64,000 nucleotides of DNA from Bacillota bacterium (GCA_009711785.1 VENA01000003.1:62001-126000), one strand, 5' to 3'; positions 34,560-43,418 are shown, counted from the first letter of the stretch. Made by a program: numbers and translations. Notes: generated by a model not told the origin, from the sequence alone.

Positions 34560-36392
34560 TTATTTTAAATTATATTTTTTCAATTTTTCATAGAAACTGG
34601 TTTTTCCTATTTTCAATATTTTCATTGCTTGTTTCCGATTTCCATTTGTCCTTTCTAAAGCTTTTTTAATTGCTTTCTTTTCTGCTTCCTTTACTACATC
34701 CTTTAAAGATTCTACCTCTCTATCCTCTGAATTAATTCTAATATGATGGGGTAATATTATATCACCTTCAGTTAGATTAATAGCCCTTTCTAAAATATTT
34801 TCTAACTCTCTTATATTACCAGGCCAATTATATTTAATTAACTTATTTAATGCATCTACTGATATTTCTTTTTTGTTACTTCCCACTTTATTACATATGT
34901 TTGGTAGCAAGGTATAGACAAGGGAATAAATATCTTGTTTTCTATCCCTTAGTGGTGGTAAGGTTATAGGGAATACATTTATCCTATAAAATAGATCTTC
35001 TCTAAATCTACCCTTTATAACCTCATTTTCTAAATCTTTATTAGTTGCAGCTATTACTCTTAGATTAACATCTATTTTTTTAGTCCCTCCAACCCTATAA
35101 AAAGATTTAGATTGTAACACACTAAGCAATTTAACCTGCATAGATGGTGGCATTTCTCCTATCTCATCTAAAAATATTGTACCACCCATTGCCATTTCAA
35201 AATATCCCCTTTTCCCTTCATTTTTAGCCCCTGTAAATGCTCCTTTTTCATAACCAAATAATTCACTTTCTAAAAGGTTTTCTGGTATAGAGGCACAATT
35301 AAATTCAATAAAAGCCCCCTTTTTATTGTTACTTTCATTATGAATCTCTCTAGCTAATAAACTTTTCCCTGTTCCGCTTTCTCCTAATATTAAAAGTGTT
35401 GAGTTTGTTTTAGAAGCCTTTAATGCTAGTTTTTTAACTTGATTGATTTGTTCACTTTTTCCTACTAATTCTGGAAATATATTTTCTAAATCAGTACTAT
35501 TTTTTAATTTTCTTTCTAAAACTCCTAATTTAAACAAAGCTTCATCTCTTTGTTTTGTAAGCTTTTTTAATTCAGATATTTCTTTAACTTTTAAAAGTGC
35601 TCCTATTCTTTTACTATCATTATCTATAGGGATAAGACTACATAAAGTAGGTCTACCATTTATTTCAACGAACTTATCTTCATATGAAATATTTTCACCT
35701 TTAGCTGCTTTATAAAACTTTTTTATAGCTGAAATATATCCATGGGTTTCAAATATATCTTTACCTATTACATTTAAAATATCAGATTCTTTTCCCTTAG
35801 CACTGAAAGGTCTTTTAAAAAGTATTTCTTTAAGGCTTTCCTTTCTAATTGTATAGCCTTTAGCTTGATAAAATTTAAGTTTTTTATTTTTACCATTTAT
35901 TAAAACCATATGTCCTACTGAATTTATATAATCAAATCTATACTCCTTTTTATCTATATCTATTATTATATTTTTTTTATGAAAATTAATCTCTATATAA
36001 ATATTTAAACCTAAATAATTAGTATCTAATATTAAACTATTATTTTTACTTTTATCATATCTATAAGAAGCTTTTTTTGTTTTATCCTTATATAATCCTA
36101 CAGCCACTATAGCATCATTTTTAGATATATTTTCATCTTCAATTCCTATTAGAGATAAATCCTTAGATATAAGTCCTCCATCATCCCTTCCTAGACAATT
36201 ATCAGCAATAATTACTATATCACCTATAGATATTTCACCTAAACTATGGCCCTCACCTTGTTCGTATATAACCCCAAATATTTCTTTAGCTCTTTTATTA
36301 TAAAGTTGTATTTTCCCATTATTATCAATAAATATTAATCCCTCAGATACATTGTCTGTAAATGCCTTAAGTAAAGGGTTATCTCTAAACAT
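34560..36392 (-). CDS. Sigma-54-dependent transcriptional activator with PAS domains
   Basis: About 610 residues. A PAS domain at the N-terminus ([30 protein letters not shown]) is followed by an unusual spacer, a second PAS-like region (about 225-280), a coiled linker and the AAA+ domain: Walker [15 protein letters not shown] loop contacting sigma-54, Walker [11 protein letters not shown], and R-finger segment. The C-terminus is a Fis-type helix-turn-helix ([29 protein letters not shown]). It activates -24/-12 promoters on a signal sensed by the PAS domains. I found no convincing -24/-12 promoter in the window, so targets are unknown. Start at 36390-36392 follows AGGAGTG; the frame opens nine bases earlier. 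Confidence 0.93.
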   Translation of the reverse strand: MFRDNPLLKAFTDNVSEGLIFIDNNGKIQLYNKRAKEIFGVIYEQGEGHSLGEISIGDIVIIADNCLGRDDGGLISKDLSLIGIEDENISKNDAIVAVGLYKDKTKKASYRYDKSKNNSLILDTNYLGLNIYIEINFHKKNIIIDIDKKEYRFDYINSVGHMVLINGKNKKLKFYQAKGYTIRKESLKEILFKRPFSAKGKESDILNVIGKDIFETHGYISAIKKFYKAAKGENISYEDKFVEINGRPTLCSLIPIDNDSKRIGALLKVKEISELKKLTKQRDEALFKLGVLERKLKNSTDLENIFPELVGKSEQINQVKKLALKASKTNSTLLILGESGTGKSLLAREIHNESNNKKGAFIEFNCASIPENLLESELFGYEKGAFTGAKNEGKRGYFEMAMGGTIFLDEIGEMPPSMQVKLLSVLQSKSFYRVGGTKKIDVNLRVIAATNKDLENEVIKGRFREDLFYRINVFPITLPPLRDRKQDIYSLVYTLLPNICNKVGSNKKEISVDALNKLIKYNWPGNIRELENILERAINLTEGDIILPHHIRINSEDREVESLKDVVKEAEKKAIKKALERTNGNRKQAMKILKIGKTSFYEKLKKYNLK

Positions 36393-36450
36393 AAATTTCA
36401 CTCCTAATCTTTAGTGTCTTATATATAATTTTATCATATTTTTATTAAGT

Positions 36451-36480
36451 AAAATAGACCGTCAAATGACGGTCTATTTA
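36451..36480 (-). terminator. Terminator of the gene at 36481
   Basis: AAATAGACCGTC / GACGGTCTATTT, a 12-bp perfect stem. Confidence 0.8.
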
Positions 36481-36819
36481 CTACTCACTTTCTTTTAATA
36501 TTTTTAATATCTTATCTAACTTTTTAGCTTGCTCTTCATTTAGCATAGGACGCAATTTTTCTAATTTTTTTACTTTCTTCATAAAGTCTTCTTTATTTCC
36601 ATCTTCTATAAGTTTTTTATTAAAATTAATTATCTCAACAAATATATCCTCTTCTGATTTATCAGAATATTTTTCAGCCATTTTTTTCATTTTCTCATAT
36701 TGTTCATCTGATGGATCGAATCTGTCTTTCATTTTTTCTAATACATCTTCAACTTTTTTGTTCTTTTTACTATTGTCATTACCTTCATTAATTTTTACAT
36801 CATTATCTCCACTGCTCAA
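36481..36819 (-). CDS. Small charged helical protein of unknown function
   Basis: 112 residues, very rich in Lys, Glu and Asp with no membrane segment. The N-terminal 30 residues look disordered (SSGDNDVKINEGNDNSKKNK); the rest is predicted helical (ILEKMRPMLNEEQAKKLDKI-like repeats of leucines every three or four residues). Divergently transcribed from the unknown gene at 37033, which is also acidic and helical; the two share a 213-bp intergenic region. I do not recognise the family. Confidence 0.65.
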   Translation of the reverse strand: MSSGDNDVKINEGNDNSKKNKKVEDVLEKMKDRFDPSDEQYEKMKKMAEKYSDKSEEDIFVEIINFNKKLIEDGNKEDFMKKVKKLEKLRPMLNEEQAKKLDKILKILKESE

Positions 36820-37032
36820 TTAAAATCCCCCCTTATTATATATATATATTAGTATGTAGTTATTTTGTGATATATTACACTCTTAACTTGTTATGTTAAC
36901 AGAAAAGATCTTAATGAATTACCCTTTTTAAATCTTTAAAGTAATTTTAAGTATTTGTCACAAGAATATAAGCGAATACATATTATAATATACAGAGTTT
37001 TATTTAAAGTAAATCGCAAAGGAGGCTCTCTA

Positions 37033-37722
37033 GTGAATGAAATAACGAAAATATCCTCTCCAAAAATAAACAAAAGTCCCTTTAATAATAATTTATTAAT
37101 CCTAGGTGTGTTAGCAATACCTATTTTGAAAAATACTTTTTTTAAAAACAAATCCATAGATAGAATAATCGGTGATGTAAATATTCGCTCTATCCAAAAT
37201 AAAGTTGAAATAGTAAAAAAAGTGGGCCCTTATCTTCCTGAACAAGTTGTCTCTACAATAAATACTTATATGCCAATGTATGAAAAAATAAGTAGTATAA
37301 TCGGGCTAATGGAAATATTAAATAGCAATAAAAGTTTTACTCCAATTAAACCTGTTACAAATTTAAATCAAAATGATAAAATGAATAAAATTTTCACTTT
37401 AGTTAAAGACGAACTCCCTAATGATACATTAAAAAGCGTTAAACCTTTATTAGATATAGTTACAAATATTGATAAATATAAAGTTATCCTTGATTTATTA
37501 GCCTCATTTAATGACCCTAATAAAAAATCCTTTAATATGGAAAATTTAATTGATGTTATCGTTCCTCTTATGGGAGGAGCTGATAATAAAAATGCTGAAA
37601 AAATGCAAGATATGGTAAAGATGATGGAGCTTGTAAATATATTAAATAGTGATGATGATAAGGATGATGAAGATGCAGAATCAAAGAAGGAATCTAATAA
37701 AGAAAATGATGAAGATAAATAG
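37033..37722 (+). CDS. Helical protein with acidic tail, function unknown
   Basis: 229 residues from a GTG with AAAGGAGG upstream (the frame is open earlier but without a ribosome site). A short hydrophobic segment (about 20-33, LLILGVLAIPIL) may be a membrane anchor. The central part is helical with leucine/isoleucine heptads and phrases such as IIGLMEILNSNKS and DVIVPLMGGADNKNAEKMQDM. The last 30 residues are almost all D, E, K and S. No known domain is recognised. It could be a spore or membrane-surface protein, but this is a guess. Confidence 0.65.
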   Translation: MNEITKISSPKINKSPFNNNLLILGVLAIPILKNTFFKNKSIDRIIGDVNIRSIQNKVEIVKKVGPYLPEQVVSTINTYMPMYEKISSIIGLMEILNSNKSFTPIKPVTNLNQNDKMNKIFTLVKDELPNDTLKSVKPLLDIVTNIDKYKVILDLLASFNDPNKKSFNMENLIDVIVPLMGGADNKNAEKMQDMVKMMELVNILNSDDDKDDEDAESKKESNKENDEDK

Positions 37723-37775
37723 TTATTGTTATACATAAATTTTTACCTAGACTTAATAATACATCCCCCTAATAT

Positions 37776-37803
37776 TAAATGAACCCTAAAAAGGGTTCAT
37801 TTA
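37776..37803. terminator. Bidirectional terminator
   Basis: TAAATGAACCCT / AGGGTTCATTTA, a 12-bp perfect stem between convergent genes at 37722 (+) and 37806 (-). Confidence 0.8.
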
Positions 37804-37805
37804 AA

Positions 37806-38057
37806 TTAGTAATCTAATTCTGTAAAAACATTTACTTTATTTTCTTTCTCTATATGGTCAATATGTGTATCATGGGGTTTACCTATATCGTGTCTTTTTT
37901 CAAGATAAAACTCTACTATATCACAGGCTATATCCTTATTTATTTTTTTATAAGACGAATAATATATATCCTCAGGTATTTCTAATGTTAAACTATATTC
38001 ATCGTCCCTGATTCTATGCCTAATTTCACTAATTTTACTTAGATTTATCCCTTTCAT
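37806..38057 (-). CDS. Small protein of unknown function
   Basis: 83 residues, soluble, mixed alpha/beta, with a His-rich patch near the end (KRHDIGKPHDTHIDHIEKE). Its start overlaps the end of the upstream small gene by 23 bp, so the two are translationally coupled. No family is recognised. Confidence 0.6.
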   Translation of the reverse strand: MKGINLSKISEIRHRIRDDEYSLTLEIPEDIYYSSYKKINKDIACDIVEFYLEKRHDIGKPHDTHIDHIEKENKVNVFTELDY

Positions 38058-38181
38058 TTCTATCCTCCTGTAGTTTTAACTGCTTTGTTTTATCCCATTG
38101 GCCTGTTGCTTGCATCGTATTTATTTGACTCATGTCTATCCCTATTTTTCCTGATTTTTTTTCATTAATTTTTTCCTTCAT
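38035..38181 (-). CDS. Small charged protein of unknown function
   Basis: 48 residues from the ATG at 38179-38181, which has TGAGGTGATT upstream; the frame opens at 38229 without a ribosome site. The sequence is hydrophilic (GIDMSQINTMQATGQWDKTK, then a K/D/E/R tail) and reminiscent in composition of small acid-soluble spore proteins, but no SASP motif is present. It overlaps the next small gene. Confidence 0.55.
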   Translation of the reverse strand: MKEKINEKKSGKIGIDMSQINTMQATGQWDKTKQLKLQEDRNERDKSK

Positions 38182-38255
38182 AAAAATCACCTCAGTTTTA
38201 GTATGGAAGGAAATATAATAACTATTCATTATCTATTACCTCTTTTTACTTAATA

Positions 38256-38286
38256 ATAAAAAACTCCCACCTTTAGTGGAAGTTTA
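38256..38286 (-). terminator. Terminator of the SRAP gene
   Basis: On the minus strand AAACTTCCAC pairs with GTGGGAGTTT and is followed by TTTATT. Confidence 0.8.
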
Positions 38287-38287
38287 A

Positions 38288-38878
38288 TTATATCTTCTTA
38301 AAAATCAAATCATTATTATCATTTTTATTTACTAATTCTTTTAGTTTATTATAATTTTCTATCTCTTTAAGCCAAATCTTCTCATCTGATTCATTTAAAA
38401 TTACTGGCATTCTTCTATGTATTTTTTTCATTTTATTATTAGCATTAGTAGTTAATATAGTAAAAGCTTCAATTTCATCCCCATTTTTATCTTTATAGAA
38501 ATCATAAATCCCTGCCATAGAAAATATGTTTTTATTCTTTATTTCGATTTTATACTTATAGCTATTTCCATTAACTTTTTCCCATTCAAAAAAGCTACTT
38601 GCTGGAATTAAACACCTTCTTCTGATAAATGAATTTTTAAATAATCTTTTCTCATTTACTGTTTCAGCCCTTGCATTTATTATTAAACGTTTAGTAAAGG
38701 AAGGTGAAAATCCCCATTTCATTTTTCTAATTTCTTTTTTTTCTCTATTTATTATAATAGGAACCTTATTTGATGGAAATATCTCTTTCATTACAGTAAA
38801 ATCAAAATCTATTTTTCTTATCCTATATCTTTTTAACAAATTTTCTATTCCATAATTAAGTGAATATCTACCACACAT
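38288..38878 (-). CDS. SOS response-associated peptidase (SRAP/HMCES/YedK family)
   Basis: 196 residues with every family landmark: MCGRYS with catalytic Cys2, NARAETVNEKRLFKNSF, RCLIPASSFFEWEK, the ILTTNANNKMKKIHRRMPVIL block with the active-site His. The enzyme cross-links its own N-terminal cysteine to abasic sites in single-stranded DNA, shielding them. ATG is fixed by the need for Cys at position 2; the ribosome site is weak. The neighbourhood also holds NHEJ genes a few kb away, but not in the same operon. Confidence 0.93.
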   Translation of the reverse strand: MCGRYSLNYGIENLLKRYRIRKIDFDFTVMKEIFPSNKVPIIINREKKEIRKMKWGFSPSFTKRLIINARAETVNEKRLFKNSFIRRRCLIPASSFFEWEKVNGNSYKYKIEIKNKNIFSMAGIYDFYKDKNGDEIEAFTILTTNANNKMKKIHRRMPVILNESDEKIWLKEIENYNKLKELVNKNDNNDLIFKKI

Positions 38879-38965
38879 ATTTACCTGATTAGAAAATATG
38901 AATGCTTTCTAACCAGAGTTTCACCTCCTTATAAATATTTAAATAATTTTGTAAAGTAATATCTT

Positions 38966-40111
38966 CTAGAATCTTGCTAATATTTTCATAAGTAACGGTC
39001 TATAAATATTGACAGCTTCCTTAGGGCAAAGCTCCTGACAACAAAAACATCTTATACATTTATCTAAATCAACTATAGGTTTTTTATCAACCATCTCTAT
39101 TACCTTTGGTGGACAATTTTTAGCACAATCCCCACAGCCAACACACATTTCATTATCAAAAACTGGTTTTGGCTGAAGCATTTTATTTATTGTATTTCTT
39201 AAAAATTTAGGTAAATTATCCCCTATTAAATTCAAATTTCTTATTTCAGGTATCTTAAAATCATCGATATAAAAATCATCTATATTTCCTAAAAGTTCAA
39301 TATCATTTAAATCTCCTTTACAAATATTTCTTTCAATACATCTTGCTACAGTAGGTACCTTCTTTGGATCTAATCCTATAATCTTAGTTGCGATAACATC
39401 TAAATGATATGGACTTGAAGATGCTAAAACTGCTCCTATTTTCCTAGGATTTCCTGAAGTTGGTCCCTCTCCTTCCATGCCTACTATGCCATCCATAAAG
39501 GATAAAATAGGCTTTCCTGTTAAACAAATATCTACTAAAGCATTAGAAAAATCTTTTATTTCAGGCATCTTATAATGATATTCTGCTTTTAATATCCCTG
39601 GTATTATACCAAACATATTTTTAACAGCTCCAGTAAACATTGTCATACCATGAGTTTTTAATTTAGAAACGGAAATAACTTTATCTACATCCTTTAGCAT
39701 TTCAGTTACTGTTAAGCTTTTTAAAATTTTCCCTTTATCGTTTTTAACTTCCATACTATTAGTATTGAAATTTAGTTTTATATTAGTATCTTTTATAATC
39801 TCTTCAAAACCACAACCTTTATATATACTTCTTAGCATACCTTTATTAAATGGTCCTCCTGGTGAATCTCCTATAATTACCTCTGCACCATAATCTATTA
39901 AAACTTCTGCTAAAGCTTTAGTAAATAAAGGATGGGTTGTTGCTGCTTCTTCTGGCCCTTTTTTTATTATTAAATTTAATTTAAGTAATACTTTATCACC
40001 TTTATTAATATATTTATTAATTCCTCCTAAATTTTTAAAACTATTTATTATTGATTTTTTTAAAAAATCGTAATCGTAATTTTCACACTTAATTAACGAA
40101 ACCTTTTCCAT
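38966..40111 (-). CDS. DUF362 iron-sulfur protein with 2x[4Fe-4S] ferredoxin tail
   Basis: 381 residues. The DUF362 domain (VLLKLNLIIKKGPEEAATTHP, VIIGDSPGGPFNKG, VDKVISVSKLKTHGMTMFTGAVKNMFG) is followed by a C-terminal ferredoxin with two CxxCxxCxxxCP clusters (CVGCGDCAKNCP; CIRCFCCQELCP). Members are found in anaerobes and are thought to be redox proteins; the activity is not defined. It is divergent from the candidate selenoprotein gene at 40221, sharing about 110 bp of promoter DNA. The ATG at 40109-40111 follows TGGAGGT; an earlier ATG at 40126 lies in the ribosome site. Confidence 0.88.
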   Translation of the reverse strand: MEKVSLIKCENYDYDFLKKSIINSFKNLGGINKYINKGDKVLLKLNLIIKKGPEEAATTHPLFTKALAEVLIDYGAEVIIGDSPGGPFNKGMLRSIYKGCGFEEIIKDTNIKLNFNTNSMEVKNDKGKILKSLTVTEMLKDVDKVISVSKLKTHGMTMFTGAVKNMFGIIPGILKAEYHYKMPEIKDFSNALVDICLTGKPILSFMDGIVGMEGEGPTSGNPRKIGAVLASSSPYHLDVIATKIIGLDPKKVPTVARCIERNICKGDLNDIELLGNIDDFYIDDFKIPEIRNLNLIGDNLPKFLRNTINKMLQPKPVFDNEMCVGCGDCAKNCPPKVIEMVDKKPIVDLDKCIRCFCCQELCPKEAVNIYRPLLMKILARF

Positions 40112-40153
40112 TTTTATTACCTCCATATTCTATATTTAATTATAATATTTTAT

Positions 40154-40182
40154 TTGATAATATTAAAGTTTTTGCATTATAT
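40154..40182 (+). promoter_or_regulatory. Promoter of the TOBE selenoprotein candidate
   Basis: TTGATA (40154-40159) and TTATAT (40177-40182) with a 17-bp spacer, followed 39 bases later by the start codon and GGAGGTGATC. Confidence 0.5.
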
Positions 40183-40220
40183 TTTTTTAAATTGGTGAAA
40201 ATATAACTGGAGGTGATCTT

Positions 40221-40442
40221 TTGGAAGCAGGTGTTAGAAATAAATTAATTGGAGAAGTTGAAAACATAAAATACGACGATATGATGGCGCAAGTTGAAAT
40301 GTGACTTGGTGGCTGAGGCAAAAATGCCCCTCATATCACGTCCGTGATGACGCGAGAGAGTCTTGAAAAAGCAAATTTTAAAAAAGGCGATAATATTGAA
40401 GCTTTAGTAAAAGCAATAAATGTTGTCTTTGTTAAAAATTAG
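40221..40442 (+). CDS. Mop/TOBE-domain protein with two in-frame UGA codons (candidate selenoprotein)
   Basis: A 74-codon frame that is broken only by two UGA codons (40302-40304 and 40314-40316) and ends with TAG. With both UGAs read as selenocysteine (U) it gives 73 residues, a complete molbindin/TOBE domain: AGVRNKLIGEVENIKYDDMMAQVEM, then U28-L-G-G-U32-G, then HITSVMTRESLEKANFKKGD and ALVKAINVVFVKN. Ordinary Mop proteins bind molybdate; the U-x3-U loop lies where they have a short strand-turn of six or so residues. The gene has a TTG start with GGAGGTGATC, a promoter and a terminator. DNA between 40285 and 40360 is far richer in G+C than its flanks and folds into hairpins fit for a SECIS element. 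Both interruptions being UGA argues against a pseudogene. Neighbours: DUF362 gene divergent, LigD convergent. Confidence 0.8.
40314..40348 (+). other. Putative bacterial SECIS element
   Basis: Two hairpins follow the UGAs. TGAGG (40314-40318) pairs with CCTCA (40329-40333). Then ATCAC (40335-40339) pairs with GTGAT (40344-40348) around the apical loop GTCC, whose G lies 24 bases after the second UGA and 36 after the first. Bacterial SECIS loops usually begin with G within about 16-37 nt of the UGA, so a single loop could in principle serve both. Confidence 0.55.
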
Positions 40443-40474
40443 AAAAGAGGCATCCTTAAAGATGCCCCTTTTCT
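40443..40474 (+). terminator. Terminator of the TOBE gene
   Basis: AAAAGAGGCATC / GATGCCCCTTTT (one mismatch) followed by T-rich DNA. Confidence 0.85.
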
Positions 40475-40506
40475 ATTATTATATTATAAACCAGTTCATT
40501 TTTAGA

Positions 40507-40538
40507 CAAAAAAATAGGTGATCTCTCAATCACCTTTT
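40507..40538 (-). terminator. Likely terminator of the Ku/LigD operon
   Basis: AGGTGAT / ATCACCT (40516-40522 with 40529-40535) with seven A on the left. It lies 127 bases beyond the LigD polymerase stop codon, so the transcript would have a long tail. Confidence 0.6.
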
Positions 40539-40664
40539 AGGGAAAATTAATAGTTCTAAGTAGTCTTAAATTTTTTAACCATCTATATTATAAAATAAAC
40601 TAAAATATTTTTTGTTAATATTAAGCTAACTTTATGTTAACTTTTCGTTATAGTTTAACTTTTT

Positions 40665-41546
40665 TTAAATCCTTTTTAAAATATCATCTAAACTTTTATT
40701 ATAATCCTTTTCTAGATTAATAAATAAATCACTATATTCTTTTAAGCGTTTATTAACATTTAATAAATTAAAGTTCTTAGGATCTATACCCTTTTTTAAT
40801 TCACTCCATTTAATAGGCATAGATATACCTGCATATTCATTAGCTCTAGGTGAATATACAGACACTATAGTTTTTTTATTCCAAGTTTGTAAGTAATCAA
40901 AATAAAGTCTGTTATCCCTTTTTTTCTTATTTCTTTCTATAGTTATCCTATTTGAATACTTTTCACTAAAATACAAGCCGAAAAATTTATTTAATTTCCT
41001 AATATCATTATAATTATATTTATTATTAGTAGGGATATATATCTGTAGTCCACTTTTTCCAGAAGTCTTAACATAACTTTTAATCCCTAAAGCTTTTAGA
41101 GTATCATAAATTAAAAGTGAAATCTCAATAACTTCATTGAACTTTTGACCTTTAGATGGATCTAAGTCAAATACTAAATAGTTAGGATTATTATTTTGAT
41201 ATTTATTAAAAGTAACATGAAATTCTAATGAGGCAAGATTTCCAAGCCAGACTAAAGTAGCTCTTTTATTTAAATTAATATAATTACTTCCCTTATATTT
41301 AATTAAATCTATCCAATCTGGAGCATAATTTGGTACTTTCTTTTGATAAAATGATTTGCCCCTTACTCCATCTGGATATCTAATTACTGTTAATATTCTA
41401 TCCTTTGTATGGGGAATTATATAATTAGAAATCTTAATAAGAATATCTATATAATCAAATTTTTTAATACATAATTTAGGCCATAATACTTTATTTAAAT
41501 TTGTTAATTTAACTTTATACCCATCAATATCTATATAATCTTTCAT
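40665..41546 (-). CDS. ligD: LigD polymerase (primase-like) domain, stand-alone
   Basis: 293-residue NHEJ polymerase of the archaeo-eukaryotic primase family: LWPKLCIKKFDYIDILIKIS, RYPDGVRGKSFYQKKVP, catalytic acids in YLVFDLDPS, the KTSGKSGLQIYIP block, and the SVYSPRANEYAGISMPI end. It adds nucleotides (often ribonucleotides) at broken ends. In most bacteria this is fused to the ligase; here it is a separate gene whose ATG overlaps the ligase stop (ATGA). Operon: Ku - ligase - polymerase. Confidence 0.93.
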   Translation of the reverse strand: MKDYIDIDGYKVKLTNLNKVLWPKLCIKKFDYIDILIKISNYIIPHTKDRILTVIRYPDGVRGKSFYQKKVPNYAPDWIDLIKYKGSNYINLNKRATLVWLGNLASLEFHVTFNKYQNNNPNYLVFDLDPSKGQKFNEVIEISLLIYDTLKALGIKSYVKTSGKSGLQIYIPTNNKYNYNDIRKLNKFFGLYFSEKYSNRITIERNKKKRDNRLYFDYLQTWNKKTIVSVYSPRANEYAGISMPIKWSELKKGIDPKNFNLLNVNKRLKEYSDLFINLEKDYNKSLDDILKRI

Positions 41547-42475
41547 AATATAGTTTCCCTTCCTAAAGCCTTTTTATAATCTATATCACTAAATCCAATA
41601 ATCCTTGGATTTCTTAATAAACCATCATATGTCCATTCCATAAATTTAACCCAACAGGTAATAAAAGTTTTAAAATAAATTATAGAACCCTTTAAATTAA
41701 ATTTACTAAAATCTCCACCCTTTAATTTTGGAATATATTCTTTTATAAGATTTTTCTCTTTTTCATTTAAACCAATTGAAGCCTTCCCTATATAATTAAT
41801 TTCTCCTTTTTTATATAATCCTAAAATCAAAGACTTAGGATTATCTTTTTTTAGTTCAACCCCTAAAACAATAGCTAATATCTTTCTTGTTATTTTAATT
41901 TTATACCAATCATTATGTTTCTTTCCAGGTACATATTTACTACTTAAACGTTTAGATACTATACCTTCCCAACTTCTTTTTTTCATTAATTCAAAAAGTT
42001 TTTCACCATTATTAAAATCCTCTGTTATTGCTATCTTTTCATTTTCATTTAATTTTTCATTAAGCTTTTCTTTTCTCTCTATATAGGGAAAATCTCTTAT
42101 ATCATTATTATCAATCATTAACATATCAAATACTATATATTTAATAGGATATTTTTTCATATAGAAATTCAATCTATTTTTATTACTAACCTTTTGTCTT
42201 ATAAGACTATGTTTAAATGAAGGTTTTTCACCTTTGGATAAAACAATTATTTCCCCATCTAATATTGCTTTCTTTCCTTTAAGTAATTTTGAAAGTTCCT
42301 TTAACTCAGGATAATTTTCTGTAGTATTTTTCCCATTTTTAGTAAATACATTTACACTTTTTTTATCAATAAAAGTTATACCTCTTATCCCATCCCATTT
42401 TACTTGATGTATCCATTCTTTATCTTTTATGAAATTTGACTTTAAAATTGGATCCATAGGCTTTATAACTTCCAT
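41543..42475 (-). CDS. ATP-dependent DNA ligase (LigD ligase domain, stand-alone)
   Basis: 310-residue ligase. The nucleotidyl lysine is K26 in VKWDGIRG; other ligase motifs are LDGEIIVL, YIVFDMLMI, EGIVSKRL and WYKIKITRK, followed by an OB domain (IVLGVEL, LGLYKKGEINYIGKA) ending FMEWTYDGLLRNPRIIGF. It seals ends brought together by Ku. No phosphoesterase domain is present. The frame begins with GTG at 42484 within the ribosome site AGGTGG; the ATG at 42473-42475 is the better start. Confidence 0.93.
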   Translation of the reverse strand: MEVIKPMDPILKSNFIKDKEWIHQVKWDGIRGITFIDKKSVNVFTKNGKNTTENYPELKELSKLLKGKKAILDGEIIVLSKGEKPSFKHSLIRQKVSNKNRLNFYMKKYPIKYIVFDMLMIDNNDIRDFPYIERKEKLNEKLNENEKIAITEDFNNGEKLFELMKKRSWEGIVSKRLSSKYVPGKKHNDWYKIKITRKILAIVLGVELKKDNPKSLILGLYKKGEINYIGKASIGLNEKEKNLIKEYIPKLKGGDFSKFNLKGSIIYFKTFITCWVKFMEWTYDGLLRNPRIIGFSDIDYKKALGRETIL

Positions 42476-42484
42476 AGCTTCCAC

Positions 42485-43306
42485 CTAACTTGCAGTATCT
42501 TTTTTGGTTTTCTTTTTATTTGTCTTTTTTTTCTTTTTAGGTTTTGTTTCATCTATACTTGCTTTTAATGCTTCCATTAAGTCTATAACATTTTTTTCTT
42601 TCCCCTTTGGTGCAACTTTAATTTCCTTACCTTCAATTTTTTTATTAATCAATTCCTTTAAAGCCTCTCTATAATCATCTTTATATTTATCTGGCTTAAA
42701 AGAAGCTGTAAGATTATTAATTAATTCAGTTGCCATCTTAAGTTCATTTTTATTAGTATCTATTTTTTCAGGAATATTTGGAACCTGTTCTACAGATCTT
42801 ACCTCATCTGGATAATGAATTGTCTCTAATACAATTAAACCATTATATACCCTAACTGCTGCTAAAGTTTGTTTTGATCTTATTGTTATTTTGGCTATAG
42901 CTATCTTTTTTGTATCTCTCATTGCTTTTCTTAAAATATTATAAGCTTTTTCACCGGTTTCTTGGGGAGATAAATAATATGATTTATCAAAATATATAGG
43001 ATCTATTTCATTTAGATTTACAAAATCTAGTATTTCAACTGCCTTATTTTTATCAGGTTCTATAGATTCTATATCTTTATCTTCAATAATTACATATTTA
43101 CCTGGTTCATATTCATAACCCTTTACTATTTCGTCATATCCTACTTCCTTATTACATGTTGGACACATCTTTTTGTATTTTATTGGCGTATGACATTCCT
43201 TATGTAAGTTTTTAAATCTTACATCCTTATCCTCCGTTGCTGAAAACATACGAACTGGTATATTAACCAATCCAAAACTAATAGAACCTTTCCACATTGT
43301 ATGCAA
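42485..43306 (-). CDS. ku: Ku protein (NHEJ end-binding)
   Basis: 273 residues, first gene of the NHEJ operon. The core reads MHTMWKGSISFGLVNIPVRM, then CHTPIKYKKMCPTCNKEV (a C-x2-C pair), VKGYEYEPGKYVIIEDKDIESI, and LVVLETIHYPDEVRS-like DNA-ring segments; the tail is a lysine-rich extension (KPKKKKKTNKKKTKKD), which in some Ku proteins aids DNA binding. The TTG at 43304-43306 follows AGGAGGTG and yields the usual family start; an earlier GTG lies inside the ribosome site. In spore-formers this operon often serves germinating spores. Confidence 0.95.
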   Translation of the reverse strand: MHTMWKGSISFGLVNIPVRMFSATEDKDVRFKNLHKECHTPIKYKKMCPTCNKEVGYDEIVKGYEYEPGKYVIIEDKDIESIEPDKNKAVEILDFVNLNEIDPIYFDKSYYLSPQETGEKAYNILRKAMRDTKKIAIAKITIRSKQTLAAVRVYNGLIVLETIHYPDEVRSVEQVPNIPEKIDTNKNELKMATELINNLTASFKPDKYKDDYREALKELINKKIEGKEIKVAPKGKEKNVIDLMEALKASIDETKPKKKKKTNKKKTKKDTAS

Positions 43307-43418
43307 AACAAACACCTCCTAGCTAATAGTGTTTGTCTCTCTTTTTATTTTATACAGTTTTATGGATATCTTTGTATTACTATTAATAAAATATAACAAA
43401 GACTAAAGGAGGATTTTA

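Noticed and set aside
40221-40442. Reading the TOBE gene as a pseudogene with two nonsense mutations
   Set aside because: All other codons form a complete, well-formed domain. Both stops are UGA, a hairpin and a sharp rise in G+C follow them, and promoter, ribosome site and terminator are intact. Decay would not be expected to preserve these.
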